DNA of 64,000 nucleotides from JAAYDS01 sp012729155. GTDB lineage: Bacteria; Chloroflexota; Anaerolineae; UBA1429. This document shows, piece after piece, positions 7,576 through 16,231 of the stretch. The notes below the pieces were generated by a model, which did not search any database, had not been told where the DNA came from, and was given only the letters and a program-made list of their open reading frames with translations. How positions within the stretch are numbered: position 1 is the stretch's first letter; each line of letters opens with the position of its first letter. The DNA lies in NCBI GenBank assembly GCA_036774405.1, contig DAIPBO010000006.1, positions 1-64,000 of the forward strand. Direction: 5' to 3'. The translations under genes were made by a program, and so were the position numbers.

Positions 7576-8499
7576 CTACACCGCCAGATCGGCCCAGGCC
7601 TGCCGCCAGGCCCGACGGGTGTTGGCCAGAATCAGGTCAGGGTCCTCGCCGCCAAAGGGCTTGACCTCAAACCCCACCCACGGCTTGGCGCCGGCCACGC
7701 CCTCGCGCAGATAGCAGATCTCAAACAGGCCCTTGAGAAAGCGCGTCAGCTCGGGCACGTCGTTGCAGCCACCCGGAAAGCCAAAGCGCGGATGCAGGTC
7801 GCCGTAGCCCGGCAGGCCCGCCTGCACCACCCCATTGCCCACGTGGATGTGCACCAAATAGTCTTTGAGCACCTTGAGCGAGCTTTCGACATCCTCAAAG
7901 AGCAGCGGCATATGCGAGAGGTCATAGAGCAGGCCGAAACTGGCATGCCGTTCGCGGATGCGCGCCGCAAACTGAGCGGCCAGATCAGAGGGACCGATGA
8001 GGCTCTTTTTATCAATGTCGCGGTCAAAGGTCTCGAGCGTCAGCCCGATGCCGCGTTCATCGCCATAGGCGCAGAGCTGAAACAGCGAGTCGGCCAGCAG
8101 GTCGAGACCCCGCTCGCGTTGGGCATCGCCGGGGTCGGGCCCCGCCAAAAAGGCCACACGCGCGCAGCCCAGCTCCACGGCCTCGTCGATGGCGCCCTTG
8201 ATGGCGGCTACCGCGCGAGCGCGGCCGCCGTCGTCCAGATCGTTGAGCGAGAGCTTGGGGCCCAGCAGCGTCGGTTGCGCGGCATAGCCCAGCTTGAGAC
8301 GCGCCTGCTCGGCGATCGAGCGCACTCGCTGGCGCACGCCCGGGTCCTTGATCCAGCCGATTTCGATGGCTCCAAAAAAGTCGTCCTTGGCCAGCTGAGT
8401 GACCGTCTCGACAAAGGGGCCTTCGCCGTTGGCGCAGGCGGGGAATGCCATGCCATGCACCATGCTCAGAGTCAGATAGGCCTCCCAGGGTCTCTGCAT
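7576..8499 (-). CDS. Sugar phosphate isomerase/epimerase, TIM barrel
   Basis: 307-residue xylose-isomerase-like protein. Probable metal ligands are Glu in LTLETFDRD, Asp/His in LLYDLSHMP, His in LVHIHVGNG and Glu in FEVKPFGGED. The ATG at 8499 has a near-ideal AGGAGGTG 8 nt upstream, while the longer reading to 8538 has none. First gene of the operon read from the promoter at 8562-8590. Its distance from the similar protein at 2286 is large enough that a recent duplication is unlikely. The reaction is unknown. Confidence 0.85.
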   Translation of the reverse strand: MQRPWEAYLTLSMVHGMAFPACANGEGPFVETVTQLAKDDFFGAIEIGWIKDPGVRQRVRSIAEQARLKLGYAAQPTLLGPKLSLNDLDDGGRARAVAAIKGAIDEAVELGCARVAFLAGPDPGDAQRERGLDLLADSLFQLCAYGDERGIGLTLETFDRDIDKKSLIGPSDLAAQFAARIRERHASFGLLYDLSHMPLLFEDVESSLKVLKDYLVHIHVGNGVVQAGLPGYGDLHPRFGFPGGCNDVPELTRFLKGLFEICYLREGVAGAKPWVGFEVKPFGGEDPDLILANTRRAWRQAWADLAV

Positions 8500-8561
8500 A
8501 GAAACACCTCCTGATGAGAGCGCGCCTGCACGGGGCAAGCGCGTCGTCGTTGTACCAGAGC

Positions 8562-8590
8562 AGCATAGGGCGACGGCGCGTCACTGTCAA
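8562..8590 (-). promoter_or_regulatory. Promoter of the TIM-barrel/UroD/Gfo-Idh operon
   Basis: TTGACA (8585-8590), 17-base spacer, TATGCT (8562-8567) on the minus strand. It is nearly back to back with the divergent promoter at 8600. Confidence 0.8.
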
Positions 8591-8599
8591 AGCGCCCAA

Positions 8600-8628
8600 T
8601 GGACAGGGCGGCGGTCTCCGAGTAGATT
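8600..8628 (+). promoter_or_regulatory. Promoter of the Gfo/Idh gene at 8663
   Basis: TGGACA (8600-8605), 17-base spacer, TAGATT (8623-8628). It lies 9 nt from the opposing -35, so both sugar operons could share a regulator. Confidence 0.6.
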
Positions 8629-8662
8629 AGCGGCATCGTTGCCCCCACAGGAGTGAGCGCCC

Positions 8663-9751
8663 ATGGGTGAGCGTGTGCGCGTCGGTTTCATCGGCTGCGG
8701 CAGTATTGCGCGACAGATGCAGATGCGCTGGTATGCGGCGTTGCCCGAGCGGGTCGAGATCGTGGCGCTCGCCGACCCTGACCCTGCCGCCCTGCGTGCC
8801 GCCGCGCAGCAAACCGGTGTGCACGCAACGGCGTGTCATCAGGACTATGACGATCTGCTCGCGCGCGGCGATCTGGACGCTGTCGAGGTGTGCACGCCCA
8901 ACCATCTGCACGCTGGGCCCACCATCGCGGCATTGCAGGCCGGGCTGCACGTTCTCTGCCAAAAGCCGATGGCTGCCACCCTGGCTGAGGCGCAGGCGAT
9001 GATCGCAGCCGCCCAGGCCAACGACAGGCTGCTCGGCGTGCTCTACATGAACCGCTTTGCACCGCTGCCCCTCAACCTCAAGCGCATTGTCGACCTGAAC
9101 CTGCTCGGCACGCCCACGGCCATCCGCGCACGCACAGCTCATGCCGGCGGCCTCAGCGCCGCGGTGTCGCCGGGCCAGTGGCGCCACAGGCGCAGCGCCT
9201 TTGCCGGCTCTTTCAGCCTGCTGGCCACCCACTATGCCGATGTCTTTCGCTGGCTCTTTGGCCCCGCCAGGCGTGTGGCGGCCATGGGCGCCACGCTGGT
9301 CTGCGCCATGGAGGGCGACGACAACTTTGGTGCGCTGATCGAGTTCGCCAATGGCCGCCTGGGTATGCTCGAATCGTGCTATCACGAGCAGCCCGGCGGC
9401 AACCGCGTCGAGGTGGTTGGCGATCGCGGCACGGCCATCATCCTTGCCGACGAGAGCGCTCTACAGCTCTATGCGCGTTCGGGCAGCCACACCGGCCCCG
9501 AGGCCGCTGCCTACCTCGCATCGCTGGGCGGAGACTGGGACACCTGGACCACTGTGCCCGTCGGGCGGCTGCCCACGCTCTCGCCCTATCCCAACTATGG
9601 CGCCCACTGGCTCGACTGTGTACGCAACGGCCGACAGCCCGTCACCGACGGCCACGAGGGGCTGGCCTCGCTCGAGATCATCATCGCCGGGTACGATTCA
9701 GCGGCCACCAGCCAGTTCATCGAGTTGCGCTATCAGAGTGTTACCCGATGA
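8663..9751 (+). CDS. Gfo/Idh/MocA family oxidoreductase
   Basis: 362-residue NAD(P)-dependent dehydrogenase with the Rossmann motif GFIGCGSIARQ at residues 7-17 and CQKPMAATLAEA (the family's EKP motif, here QKP) near residue 97. The C-terminal domain carries HYADVFRWLFG. A ribosome site (CAGGAGTG) precedes the ATG. It diverges from the 8499-5307 sugar operon. Its stop overlaps the start of the protease gene by 4 nt (ATGA), so the two are translationally coupled although no functional link is obvious. Confidence 0.9.
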   Translation: MGERVRVGFIGCGSIARQMQMRWYAALPERVEIVALADPDPAALRAAAQQTGVHATACHQDYDDLLARGDLDAVEVCTPNHLHAGPTIAALQAGLHVLCQKPMAATLAEAQAMIAAAQANDRLLGVLYMNRFAPLPLNLKRIVDLNLLGTPTAIRARTAHAGGLSAAVSPGQWRHRRSAFAGSFSLLATHYADVFRWLFGPARRVAAMGATLVCAMEGDDNFGALIEFANGRLGMLESCYHEQPGGNRVEVVGDRGTAIILADESALQLYARSGSHTGPEAAAYLASLGGDWDTWTTVPVGRLPTLSPYPNYGAHWLDCVRNGRQPVTDGHEGLASLEIIIAGYDSAATSQFIELRYQSVTR

Positions 9752-11070
9752 GCCGCCACATGCGACGGCGTGCGCTCAGAGCACACGCCCTGCGGCTGGC
9801 GTGCCAGTTGACGGTGGCCACTGTGCTGTTGCTGGCTTTTGTGGGGCCGGTGCAGGCCGCCTCTCCACCGCTCAGCGAGCCAGCATCGACGCTCTTGGTG
9901 CAGTTCACAGAGCCTCTGCCCGAAGAACTGGCCCGCGAGCGGCTGCGCTCCGCCGGGCTCGAGCCCCTGCGGCGCATCCCGCGCATCGACGTGTGGGTGG
10001 CACGCCCCAACAGTCGCGCTGCGATGGCGGCAGCAGCACTCGACTTGGCCGCGCAGCCGGGCATCGCCTGGGCTGAAGAGAGCATCGTTGTGCATGCCGT
10101 CGACGTCATCCCCAACGACCCGCGCTACGGCGAGCAGTGGCCGCTGCCCAAGATCAATGCGCCGGCAGCCTGGAGGCTGACTCGAGGCATGAGCGCCCCC
10201 ATCGCCATCATCGATAGCGGCATCGACCTGGACCATGTCGACCTGCAGCCCAAACTGTGGGTCAACCCGGGCGAGATCGCCGGCAACGGCGTCGACGACG
10301 ACGGCAACGGCTATAGCGACGACGTCTATGGCTATAACTTTATCGATCGCGACGCAGAGCCTCAGGACGATCACAGCCACGGCAGCCACGTGGCCAGCAT
10401 CGCCGCGGCCGCCGGCAACAACGCCGCCGGCGTGGCCGGCCTGGCCTGGGGCACGCCCCTGATGGCGCTCAAGGTGCTGGATAATTACGGCCTCGGCGAC
10501 ACCGGTGGCCTCGCCGAGGCGCTGGTCTATGCCGCCGACAACGGCGCGCGCATCATCAACCTCAGCCTATCCTGGGACCACAACACACCTTCACAGGTCG
10601 CAGAGGAGGCTGTAGCGTATGCCCTGTCGCAGGGCTGCCTGATCGTGGCGGCCACAGGCAACGATGGCGGCGCGGTTGGCTATCCGGCACGGCTGCCGGG
10701 CGTGCTGGCGGTGGGCGCCACCGATAGCGCCGACGTCGTCGCAAGCTTTAGCAACCGTGGCCCCGAAGTCGACCTGGTGGCGCCGGGCGTGAGCGTGCTG
10801 GGCTGCAACCACCTCGGCGGCTGGGTCTACAAGAGCGGCACCTCGATGGCAGCGCCCCACGTGGCGGGCACGGCAGCGTTGGTGTGGGGCCGGCTGCCCG
10901 CCCTGCCCTATGACGAGCTGGCGAGCCTGCTGAAGAGCATGGCGGTCGACCTCTTGCCAGCAGGCTATGATGAGGCCAGCGGCGCCGGCCGGTTGGATGC
11001 TGGCGCCGCTGTTATGGCTGCGAGCCCGCGCTATCTTGCCTACGCGCCCATCGCCTTTGGCGGGCGCTAA
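9748..11070 (+). CDS. Secreted subtilisin-like serine protease (S8)
   Basis: 440-residue secreted protease. A signal peptide (Arg-rich start, hydrophobic 22-36, cut near VQAAS) leads into a prodomain of about 80 residues and an S8 catalytic domain with Asp in IAIIDSGIDLDH, His in HSHGSHVASIAAAAG, Asn in VAATGNDGG and Ser in SGTSMAAPHVAG: a complete triad. The chain ends soon after the catalytic domain with no anchor, so the product should be released. The start overlaps the upstream stop. The 3' end overlaps the convergent GH4 gene by 4 nt. Confidence 0.95.
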   Translation: MSRHMRRRALRAHALRLACQLTVATVLLLAFVGPVQAASPPLSEPASTLLVQFTEPLPEELARERLRSAGLEPLRRIPRIDVWVARPNSRAAMAAAALDLAAQPGIAWAEESIVVHAVDVIPNDPRYGEQWPLPKINAPAAWRLTRGMSAPIAIIDSGIDLDHVDLQPKLWVNPGEIAGNGVDDDGNGYSDDVYGYNFIDRDAEPQDDHSHGSHVASIAAAAGNNAAGVAGLAWGTPLMALKVLDNYGLGDTGGLAEALVYAADNGARIINLSLSWDHNTPSQVAEEAVAYALSQGCLIVAATGNDGGAVGYPARLPGVLAVGATDSADVVASFSNRGPEVDLVAPGVSVLGCNHLGGWVYKSGTSMAAPHVAGTAALVWGRLPALPYDELASLLKSMAVDLLPAGYDEASGAGRLDAGAAVMAASPRYLAYAPIAFGGR

Positions 11071-12476
11071 CCGGCCAGTTTGCCCAGACGCGCCATGATG
11101 GCCAGCGCTGGATCGACCGGCACCGGCGCGCGCTGTACGTCAGCCGGGATCGAGATGAACGGCGTGGGCCGCACGTTACGCCCCTCGAACTGGGGCAGCC
11201 AGGCGCGCTCGGCATCGAGCAGGGCGGCCGCCATCTCGCGAATCTCGGCCAGGGTGAGCACCGCCGCCGTGAGGGGGTCCAGCGCGCAAGCCTGCACCAG
11301 CGCCTCGGTGTCGCCGCTGAGCGCGGCCTGCGTGGCCAGCCGCTGCACGTTGATGTTGGTCAGGTTGAGGGCGGCACACTGCGGCGGCAGATCGCCCACG
11401 ATGGTGCGATGCAGACCGGTGCCATCGGCCACCATGGGGCCCTCGGCGCAGCAGTCGGCCGGCAGGTTGGTGATCATGCCACCATTGATGACGTTGCCAT
11501 TGAAGTGAAAGGGCCTGCCGGTGACCAGCGCCTCGATGATGTAGCTGCCATACTCGATGCTCCGCCCTGGCAGCGTCACCGGCTCATCGGCCAGCATGTC
11601 GCGCCCCTCGTAGCGGGCGGCCACGCGCTGGCCCCACTTGAGCGCCGCGCCGCTCTCGCCGCCGAACTCGGGTTCATCACAGTAGGCGTCCAACGCGCGC
11701 TGGTTCTTGCGAAAATAGGGCAGGTATTCGGACAGATGGCCGCTCGACTCGGTCATGAAATAGCCGAAATGGCGCATCACCTCGCCGCGCACCTTGTCGT
11801 TCGCATAGTACTCGGGCTGCTCAAAGCGCTGACGTAGCAGCGGATAGAGGTCCTCGCCGCGGTGCTCAAGATTGAGGAACCAGGCCATATGGTTGATGCC
11901 CGCGCAGACAAAGTCGATCTCGGCCTTGGGCACACCCACATAACCAGCGATCAGGTCCATGGTGGTCTGCACGCCGTGGCACAGCCCCACAAAGGGCACG
12001 CCGGTGCTGCCCAGCGCCCAGCACACGGGGGCCATCGGGTTCACATAGTTGAGCAGCGTGGCCCCGGGGCACAGCGTGGTCATCTCCTCGGCGAGCCTGA
12101 CGGCCACCGGAATGACGCGCTGGGCGCGAAACACCCCGCCCGGGCCCAGCGAGTCGCCGATGCACTGGTCGACTCCATAGCGCATGGGTATGTCATAATC
12201 GGCCTCATAGGCCGCCAACCCGCCGATCTGGAAGGTCGCGATGACGAAATCGGCGCCGCGCAGGGCGTCTTGCTGGCTGGTGGTGACGTGAACCTGGGCA
12301 GGCAGGCCGTTGGCGGCAAACAAGCGCCGCGCAAAGGCCTCGACCTGTGGCGTGTGACGGCGGCTGGGGGCCATCAGCGCGAACTCGGTTTGCTCCAGGC
12401 CCGGCGTCTGCACGATATCGAGCAGCAGCGTCTTGCAGAAGACGATGCTGCCGGCACCGATGATGGCGACTTTCAT
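11067..12476 (-). CDS. Glycoside hydrolase family 4 (alpha-galactosidase/galacturonidase-like)
   Basis: GH4 enzymes use NAD+ and a divalent metal for a redox-assisted glycoside cleavage in the cytoplasm. The 469-residue product begins with the NAD-binding AIIGAGSIVF, has the metal-site Cys motif GLCHGVQTT, the NHMAWFLNLEHRGEDLYP block and ESSGHLSEYLP, all nearest to MelA/LplD-type members. Specificity among alpha-galactoside, alpha-glucoside and galacturonide cannot be fixed. It follows rmuC by 6 nt on the same strand. Confidence 0.92.
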   Translation of the reverse strand: MKVAIIGAGSIVFCKTLLLDIVQTPGLEQTEFALMAPSRRHTPQVEAFARRLFAANGLPAQVHVTTSQQDALRGADFVIATFQIGGLAAYEADYDIPMRYGVDQCIGDSLGPGGVFRAQRVIPVAVRLAEEMTTLCPGATLLNYVNPMAPVCWALGSTGVPFVGLCHGVQTTMDLIAGYVGVPKAEIDFVCAGINHMAWFLNLEHRGEDLYPLLRQRFEQPEYYANDKVRGEVMRHFGYFMTESSGHLSEYLPYFRKNQRALDAYCDEPEFGGESGAALKWGQRVAARYEGRDMLADEPVTLPGRSIEYGSYIIEALVTGRPFHFNGNVINGGMITNLPADCCAEGPMVADGTGLHRTIVGDLPPQCAALNLTNINVQRLATQAALSGDTEALVQACALDPLTAAVLTLAEIREMAAALLDAERAWLPQFEGRNVRPTPFISIPADVQRAPVPVDPALAIMARLGKLAG

Positions 12477-12482
12477 GATGGT

Positions 12483-13565
12483 TCATCCTCCCAGAGATTC
12501 ATCGTCTGGCAACGGCCTGGCCGTCGCGACGGTCGGGGCCTCAACGCCCGCAGCGGCCGCGTCTGAGAGCGCGCTGTCAGGCGTGTCGGCCTCCTCTGCC
12601 TGGCTCAGCTCAAAGGCCAGCCGGCGCACGCTGCCCAGCGCCGCAGCAGCCTCGGCCAGGTTGGCCGAGAGGGCGCTGCGGCTGTTCTCGATCAGCACCA
12701 TGGCACGCGACAGCCGGCCCTGGACCTCATCCTGAGCGGCGGCCAGACTGTCGAGGCAGCTATCCAGAGCAGCGTTGAGTCGCTGCAGGTCCACATCGCG
12801 GGCGGCGGCCAACACCGCCTGAAACACCAGCAACAGATAGGGCAGCAGCAGGCTCTGGCCGATGATCACCACCCGCTCGCGGATCAGCTCGGCCTGCGCC
12901 TCACGACAGTGGGCATACACGCCATCGGGCACCACCGCGATGCCCAGGCCGGCCGTGGTCTGCGGGTCGACGTATTTGGCCACCTCGCGGGCACGCTGTA
13001 CCACCGCGGTCACCAGGCGATCCTTGGCGCGGCGCGCCTCGATGGGCGTCTGCGCTGCGTCGAGCCGCTCCAGCAGCTCGGCGCCCGTCCATTTACAGTC
13101 GATGGGCAGCACGGCGCCATCGGGCAGTCGCAGGCCAAACTCGACCACCTTGTTGCCGCTGCGCCAGTTGCGCACCTGCCATTCGGCCGGCAGCTGGGCC
13201 AGCAAGTGCTCGACGGCATTCTCGCCCGCCGCACCGCGCGACTGCGAGCCAACCAACACCCGCTCCAGGCGGCCCACCGCGTCGGCAGCTTGTTGCTCGA
13301 CGTGGGCCCGCGCCTCGAGTTGGCCCTGCATGCCCGCCACCGAGCTGCGCAGCGCCGTCAACGACTCGCCCAGGGGCGCCAGCCCACGCAGCTGCTGGGC
13401 CATCTCGGCCGACTGCACCTGCCCCTGTTGCACCGCCCCGGCCACGTGCCGCAACAGCTCGGCCGACGATTCGGCAGCGCGCACCCGCCGCATCAGGTAG
13501 TAGGTGACGCCCACCAGGCACAGCGCCTGCACAACGATCATGATCAGCAGCAGTGTCTCGACCAA
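12483..13565 (-). CDS. rmuC: RmuC-family DNA recombination protein
   Basis: RmuC proteins are membrane-anchored predicted nucleases that limit inversions at repeats. The 360-residue product has one N-terminal transmembrane helix (about 4-22), a coiled-coil stretch and the nuclease-fold core with LPDGAVLPIDCKW and VPDGVYAHCREAQAE. I start at TTG 13565, five bases after AGGAG. The ORF stays open much further upstream but no better start is seen. The C-terminal tail is acidic. Its pairing with a glycosidase is probably not functional. Confidence 0.85.
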   Translation of the reverse strand: MVETLLLIMIVVQALCLVGVTYYLMRRVRAAESSAELLRHVAGAVQQGQVQSAEMAQQLRGLAPLGESLTALRSSVAGMQGQLEARAHVEQQAADAVGRLERVLVGSQSRGAAGENAVEHLLAQLPAEWQVRNWRSGNKVVEFGLRLPDGAVLPIDCKWTGAELLERLDAAQTPIEARRAKDRLVTAVVQRAREVAKYVDPQTTAGLGIAVVPDGVYAHCREAQAELIRERVVIIGQSLLLPYLLLVFQAVLAAARDVDLQRLNAALDSCLDSLAAAQDEVQGRLSRAMVLIENSRSALSANLAEAAAALGSVRRLAFELSQAEEADTPDSALSDAAAAGVEAPTVATARPLPDDESLGG

Positions 13566-13627
13566 GCATGCTCCTTTCGGGCTCTGCACAGAGTATACGC
13601 GCTCGCACGATTGCCGCACAGCGCCGC

Positions 13628-13656
13628 TTGGTGCGCCAGCGCCGCCAGCGTAGAAT
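13628..13656 (+). promoter_or_regulatory. Promoter of the HAD phosphatase gene
   Basis: TTGGTG (13628-13633), 17-base spacer, TAGAAT (13651-13656), followed by GAGGATAGGAG before the ATG at 13690. Confidence 0.65.
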
Positions 13657-13689
13657 GGCCTCTCGAAACCAACGAGGATAGGAGCGGCC

Positions 13690-14334
13690 ATGAACAAGGC
13701 GCTGCTGTGGGATATGGATGGCGTGCTGGCAGATTCGGGAGATGCCCACTTTATGGCGTGGCAAGAGATGTTCCACGAGCTGGAGCGCGAGATCAGCCGG
13801 CAAGAGTTCGATGAGACCTTTGGCATGGCCAACACCGCCATCCTCGAGCGCTGGCTGGGCGCTGGCATACAGCCCGAGCGCAGCGCCGAGTTGGCCCGTC
13901 GCAAAGAGACGCTCTTTCGCCAGCATCTCGACCGCGTGCGCATACTGCCCGGCGTGCTAGACTGGCTCGACTATGCCCGTGCGCAGGGCCACTACCAGGT
14001 GGTGGCCTCGAGCGGCGAGATGGCCAACATCGTGGCCGTGGTGCACGCGCTGGGCTTGGGCAACTACTTTCACGGCATCGTGTCGGGGGCCTTTTTGCCG
14101 CAGAGCAAGCCCCATCCGGCTGTTTTTCTGCAGGCCGCAGCCGTCGTGGCCGCCGAGCCGCAGCATTGCCTGGTGCTCGAGGACGGCATTGTCGGCGTCG
14201 AGGCAGCGCGCCGCGCGGGCATGCGCTGTATCGCCCTCACCACCACCCACGCCGCTGAGCGGTTGGCGGGGGCCGATGGCATCGCGGCCAGCCTGGCCGA
14301 CCTACCGCCGGCCACCATGGACGCGTACCTCTAG
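13690..14334 (+). CDS. HAD-superfamily phosphatase, beta-phosphoglucomutase-like
   Basis: 214 aa. Motif I is DMDGVLADS (nucleophile Asp10, acid Asp12), a helical cap (18-75) follows, motif II is VVASSGEMAN, motif III the Lys in QSKPHPAVF and motif IV LEDGIVGVEAA. The layout matches beta-phosphoglucomutases and sugar-phosphate phosphatases; the cap sequence does not decide between them. Single gene with its own promoter, convergent with eda and separated by a terminator. Confidence 0.88.
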   Translation: MNKALLWDMDGVLADSGDAHFMAWQEMFHELEREISRQEFDETFGMANTAILERWLGAGIQPERSAELARRKETLFRQHLDRVRILPGVLDWLDYARAQGHYQVVASSGEMANIVAVVHALGLGNYFHGIVSGAFLPQSKPHPAVFLQAAAVVAAEPQHCLVLEDGIVGVEAARRAGMRCIALTTTHAAERLAGADGIAASLADLPPATMDAYL

Positions 14335-14348
14335 CGCCTCTGACAGCA

Positions 14349-14374
14349 AACGGGGAGCCCCAGGGCTCCCCGTT
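14349..14374. terminator. Bidirectional terminator between the HAD gene and eda
   Basis: AACGGGGAGCCC pairs with GGGCTCCCCGTT over 12 bp. The AA..TT flanks give short runs in both directions. Confidence 0.6.
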
Positions 14375-14391
14375 GTGACCTCAGCGCCGCA

Positions 14392-15063
14392 TCAGGCGCG
14401 AGCCTGGCGGGCCCATTCGAGACACTGCGCCGTCAGATCGGTCAACGCCTGCCAGTTGCCCGCTTTGATCCAATCGCTGCGCACCAGCTTGGAGCCCATG
14501 CCCACGCACACCACGCCCGCATCAAACCAGCCCTTGAGGTTCTCAAAGGTCGCATCCACGCCGCCGGTGGGCATGATCTTGCTCCACGGACAGGGCGCCA
14601 GGATAGCCTTGACAAAACTCGGCCCGCCCAGCTCGCTGCCGGGGAATACCTTGCAGATCTCGACGCCCAGCTCCTCGGCGTACGACACCTCTGATGCGGT
14701 GGCACACCCGGGGAAATAGGCGATCTTGCGACGGTTGCACAACCTGGCCACCTCGGGGTTGGTGACCGACCCCACGATAAAGTTGGCCCCCAGGTTGATG
14801 TACAGCCCGGCGGTGCCCACGTCGAGCACCGAGCCCACCCCCAGAACCAGCTCGGGATCGGCCTCTTCAAAGTGCACCACCAGCTCGCGAAAGACCTCAA
14901 AAGCACGGTCGCCGCGGTTGGTGAACTCGATCACCTTGGCGCCACCGGCGGCGATGGCTGCGGCCGTTTTGATGGCGCGCTCCACGTTGCCGTCATAGAA
15001 CAGAGGCACCACCCCCAGTTGCTCCATCTGCGTCCACACCTGCAGCCGCGAGAATCTGGCCAT
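14392..15063 (-). CDS. eda: KDPG/KHG aldolase
   Basis: 2-keto-3-deoxy-6-phosphogluconate aldolase, the last Entner-Doudoroff step, 223 aa. It is a class I aldolase TIM barrel with IEFTNRGD (catalytic Glu), FPGCATASEV (phosphate-binding turn) and Schiff-base Lys in EICKVFPG; MPTGGVDATFEN closes the phosphate site. It follows kdgK by about 24 nt, so KDG from hexuronates would be phosphorylated and cleaved by this pair. Confidence 0.93.
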   Translation of the reverse strand: MARFSRLQVWTQMEQLGVVPLFYDGNVERAIKTAAAIAAGGAKVIEFTNRGDRAFEVFRELVVHFEEADPELVLGVGSVLDVGTAGLYINLGANFIVGSVTNPEVARLCNRRKIAYFPGCATASEVSYAEELGVEICKVFPGSELGGPSFVKAILAPCPWSKIMPTGGVDATFENLKGWFDAGVVCVGMGSKLVRSDWIKAGNWQALTDLTAQCLEWARQARA

Positions 15064-15086
15064 AATACGTCGCTCCTCTCGTTATC

Positions 15087-16121
15087 TCAGCGTGACACGC
15101 GCCCCGAGGCATCGCCAGCCATCAGCTTCTCGACCTCAGCGGCGGTCACGAGGTTAAAGTCGCCGAAGATGGTATGTTTGAGGCACGAGGCCGCCACGGC
15201 AAAGTTCAGCGCCGACTGGCGATCGGCGCCATAGTGTAGCAGCCCATAGATCAGCCCGCCCATAAAGGCGTCGCCGCCGCCCACGCGGTCGACGATGTGG
15301 GTAATGTCAAAGGTGGGCGCGGTATAGACGGCGCCCTCATCCCACAGAATACCCGACCAGGTGTTGTGACTGGCGCTGAGCGAGCCACGCAGGGTGATGG
15401 CGATGGTCTTGAGTCGCGGGAAACGGGCATTGAGCTGCTCGCACACTGCGCGGTACTTGAACGCGTCGATGGCGCCAGAGGTCACGTCGGTTTCTGGCGC
15501 ATGAATGCCAAACACTCGAGCAGCATCCTCTTCGTTGCCGATGGCGACATCGCACAGCGAGACCAGCTCGGGCATCACCTCGCCGGCCTGTTTGCCCCAC
15601 TTCCACAGCTTGGCACGATAGTTGAGATCACACGACACTGTCAGCCCGTGCCGCCGCGCTGCCTGCACTGCCTCGAGGCAGACAGCGGCCGCTCCGGCCG
15701 ACACCGCCGGCGTAATGCCCGTCCAGTGAAACCAGGTGGCATCGGCAAAGACGGCATCCCAGTCGATCATGCCCGGCTCGATGGTGGCCAGCGAGCTGTT
15801 GGCGCGGTCGTACACCACCTGCGAGCCACGCGCCACGGCGCCCATCTCGAGAAAGTAGATGCCGAGCCGTTCGCCACCGTAGGCGATCTTGTCGACGCCC
15901 ACGCCCGCCTCGCGCACAAAGCGCAGACAGGCCTGACCCAGCTCGTTGGCGGGTAGGCGTGTCACAAAGTCCACCGGCACGCCATAGTTGGCCAGCGAGA
16001 CGGCCACGTTGGCCTCGCCGCCGCCATAGACCACGTCGAACGAGCGTGCCTGCACAAAGCGCTGCATGCCCGGCGGCGAGAGCCGCATCATGATCTCTCC
16101 AAACGTCACCACCCGATTCAC
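15087..16121 (-). CDS. kdgK: 2-dehydro-3-deoxygluconokinase (PfkB family)
   Basis: Phosphorylates KDG to KDPG for the aldolase encoded next door. 344 aa with the PfkB fold: N-terminal TFGEIMMRLSPPG, GGGEANVAVSLA, and the C-terminal signature DRVGGGDAFMGG, whose Asp is the catalytic base. GTG 16121 is preferred because AGAGGAGG stands 5 nt before it. An in-frame GTG two codons earlier overlaps that site. A promoter lies at 16157-16185. Confidence 0.93.
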   Translation of the reverse strand: MNRVVTFGEIMMRLSPPGMQRFVQARSFDVVYGGGEANVAVSLANYGVPVDFVTRLPANELGQACLRFVREAGVGVDKIAYGGERLGIYFLEMGAVARGSQVVYDRANSSLATIEPGMIDWDAVFADATWFHWTGITPAVSAGAAAVCLEAVQAARRHGLTVSCDLNYRAKLWKWGKQAGEVMPELVSLCDVAIGNEEDAARVFGIHAPETDVTSGAIDAFKYRAVCEQLNARFPRLKTIAITLRGSLSASHNTWSGILWDEGAVYTAPTFDITHIVDRVGGGDAFMGGLIYGLLHYGADRQSALNFAVAASCLKHTIFGDFNLVTAAEVEKLMAGDASGRVSR

Positions 16122-16156
16122 GAGCACCTCCTCTGGCTCACCCGTTATCTGCGCTC

Positions 16157-16185
16157 ATTCTAGGCGCGGGGCACCCCTGGCGCAA
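16157..16185 (-). promoter_or_regulatory. Promoter of kdgK-eda
   Basis: TTGCGC (16180-16185), 17-base spacer, TAGAAT (16157-16162) on the minus strand. The -35 abuts the terminator of the upstream tauE-like gene. Confidence 0.7.
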
Positions 16186-16216
16186 CAAAACGGGGCGAGC
16201 TCAGGCCTCGCCCCGT
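16186..16216 (-). terminator. Terminator of the MFS/TauE operon
   Basis: 10-bp stem (ACGGGGCGAG with CTCGCCCCGT), 7-nt loop, then TTTTG in the minus direction. Confidence 0.75.
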
Positions 16217-16231
16217 CAGGTCAGCAGCACC

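Noticed and set aside
7030..8514. 494-codon plus-strand ORF
   Set aside because: Antisense to two well-supported genes (UroD-like and TIM barrel). Its translation is low-complexity and has no family features; GC-rich codon use creates such shadows.
9178..9747. Upstream extension of the subtilase ORF
   Set aside because: Lies in a second frame of the Gfo/Idh gene. The signal peptide begins at 9748.
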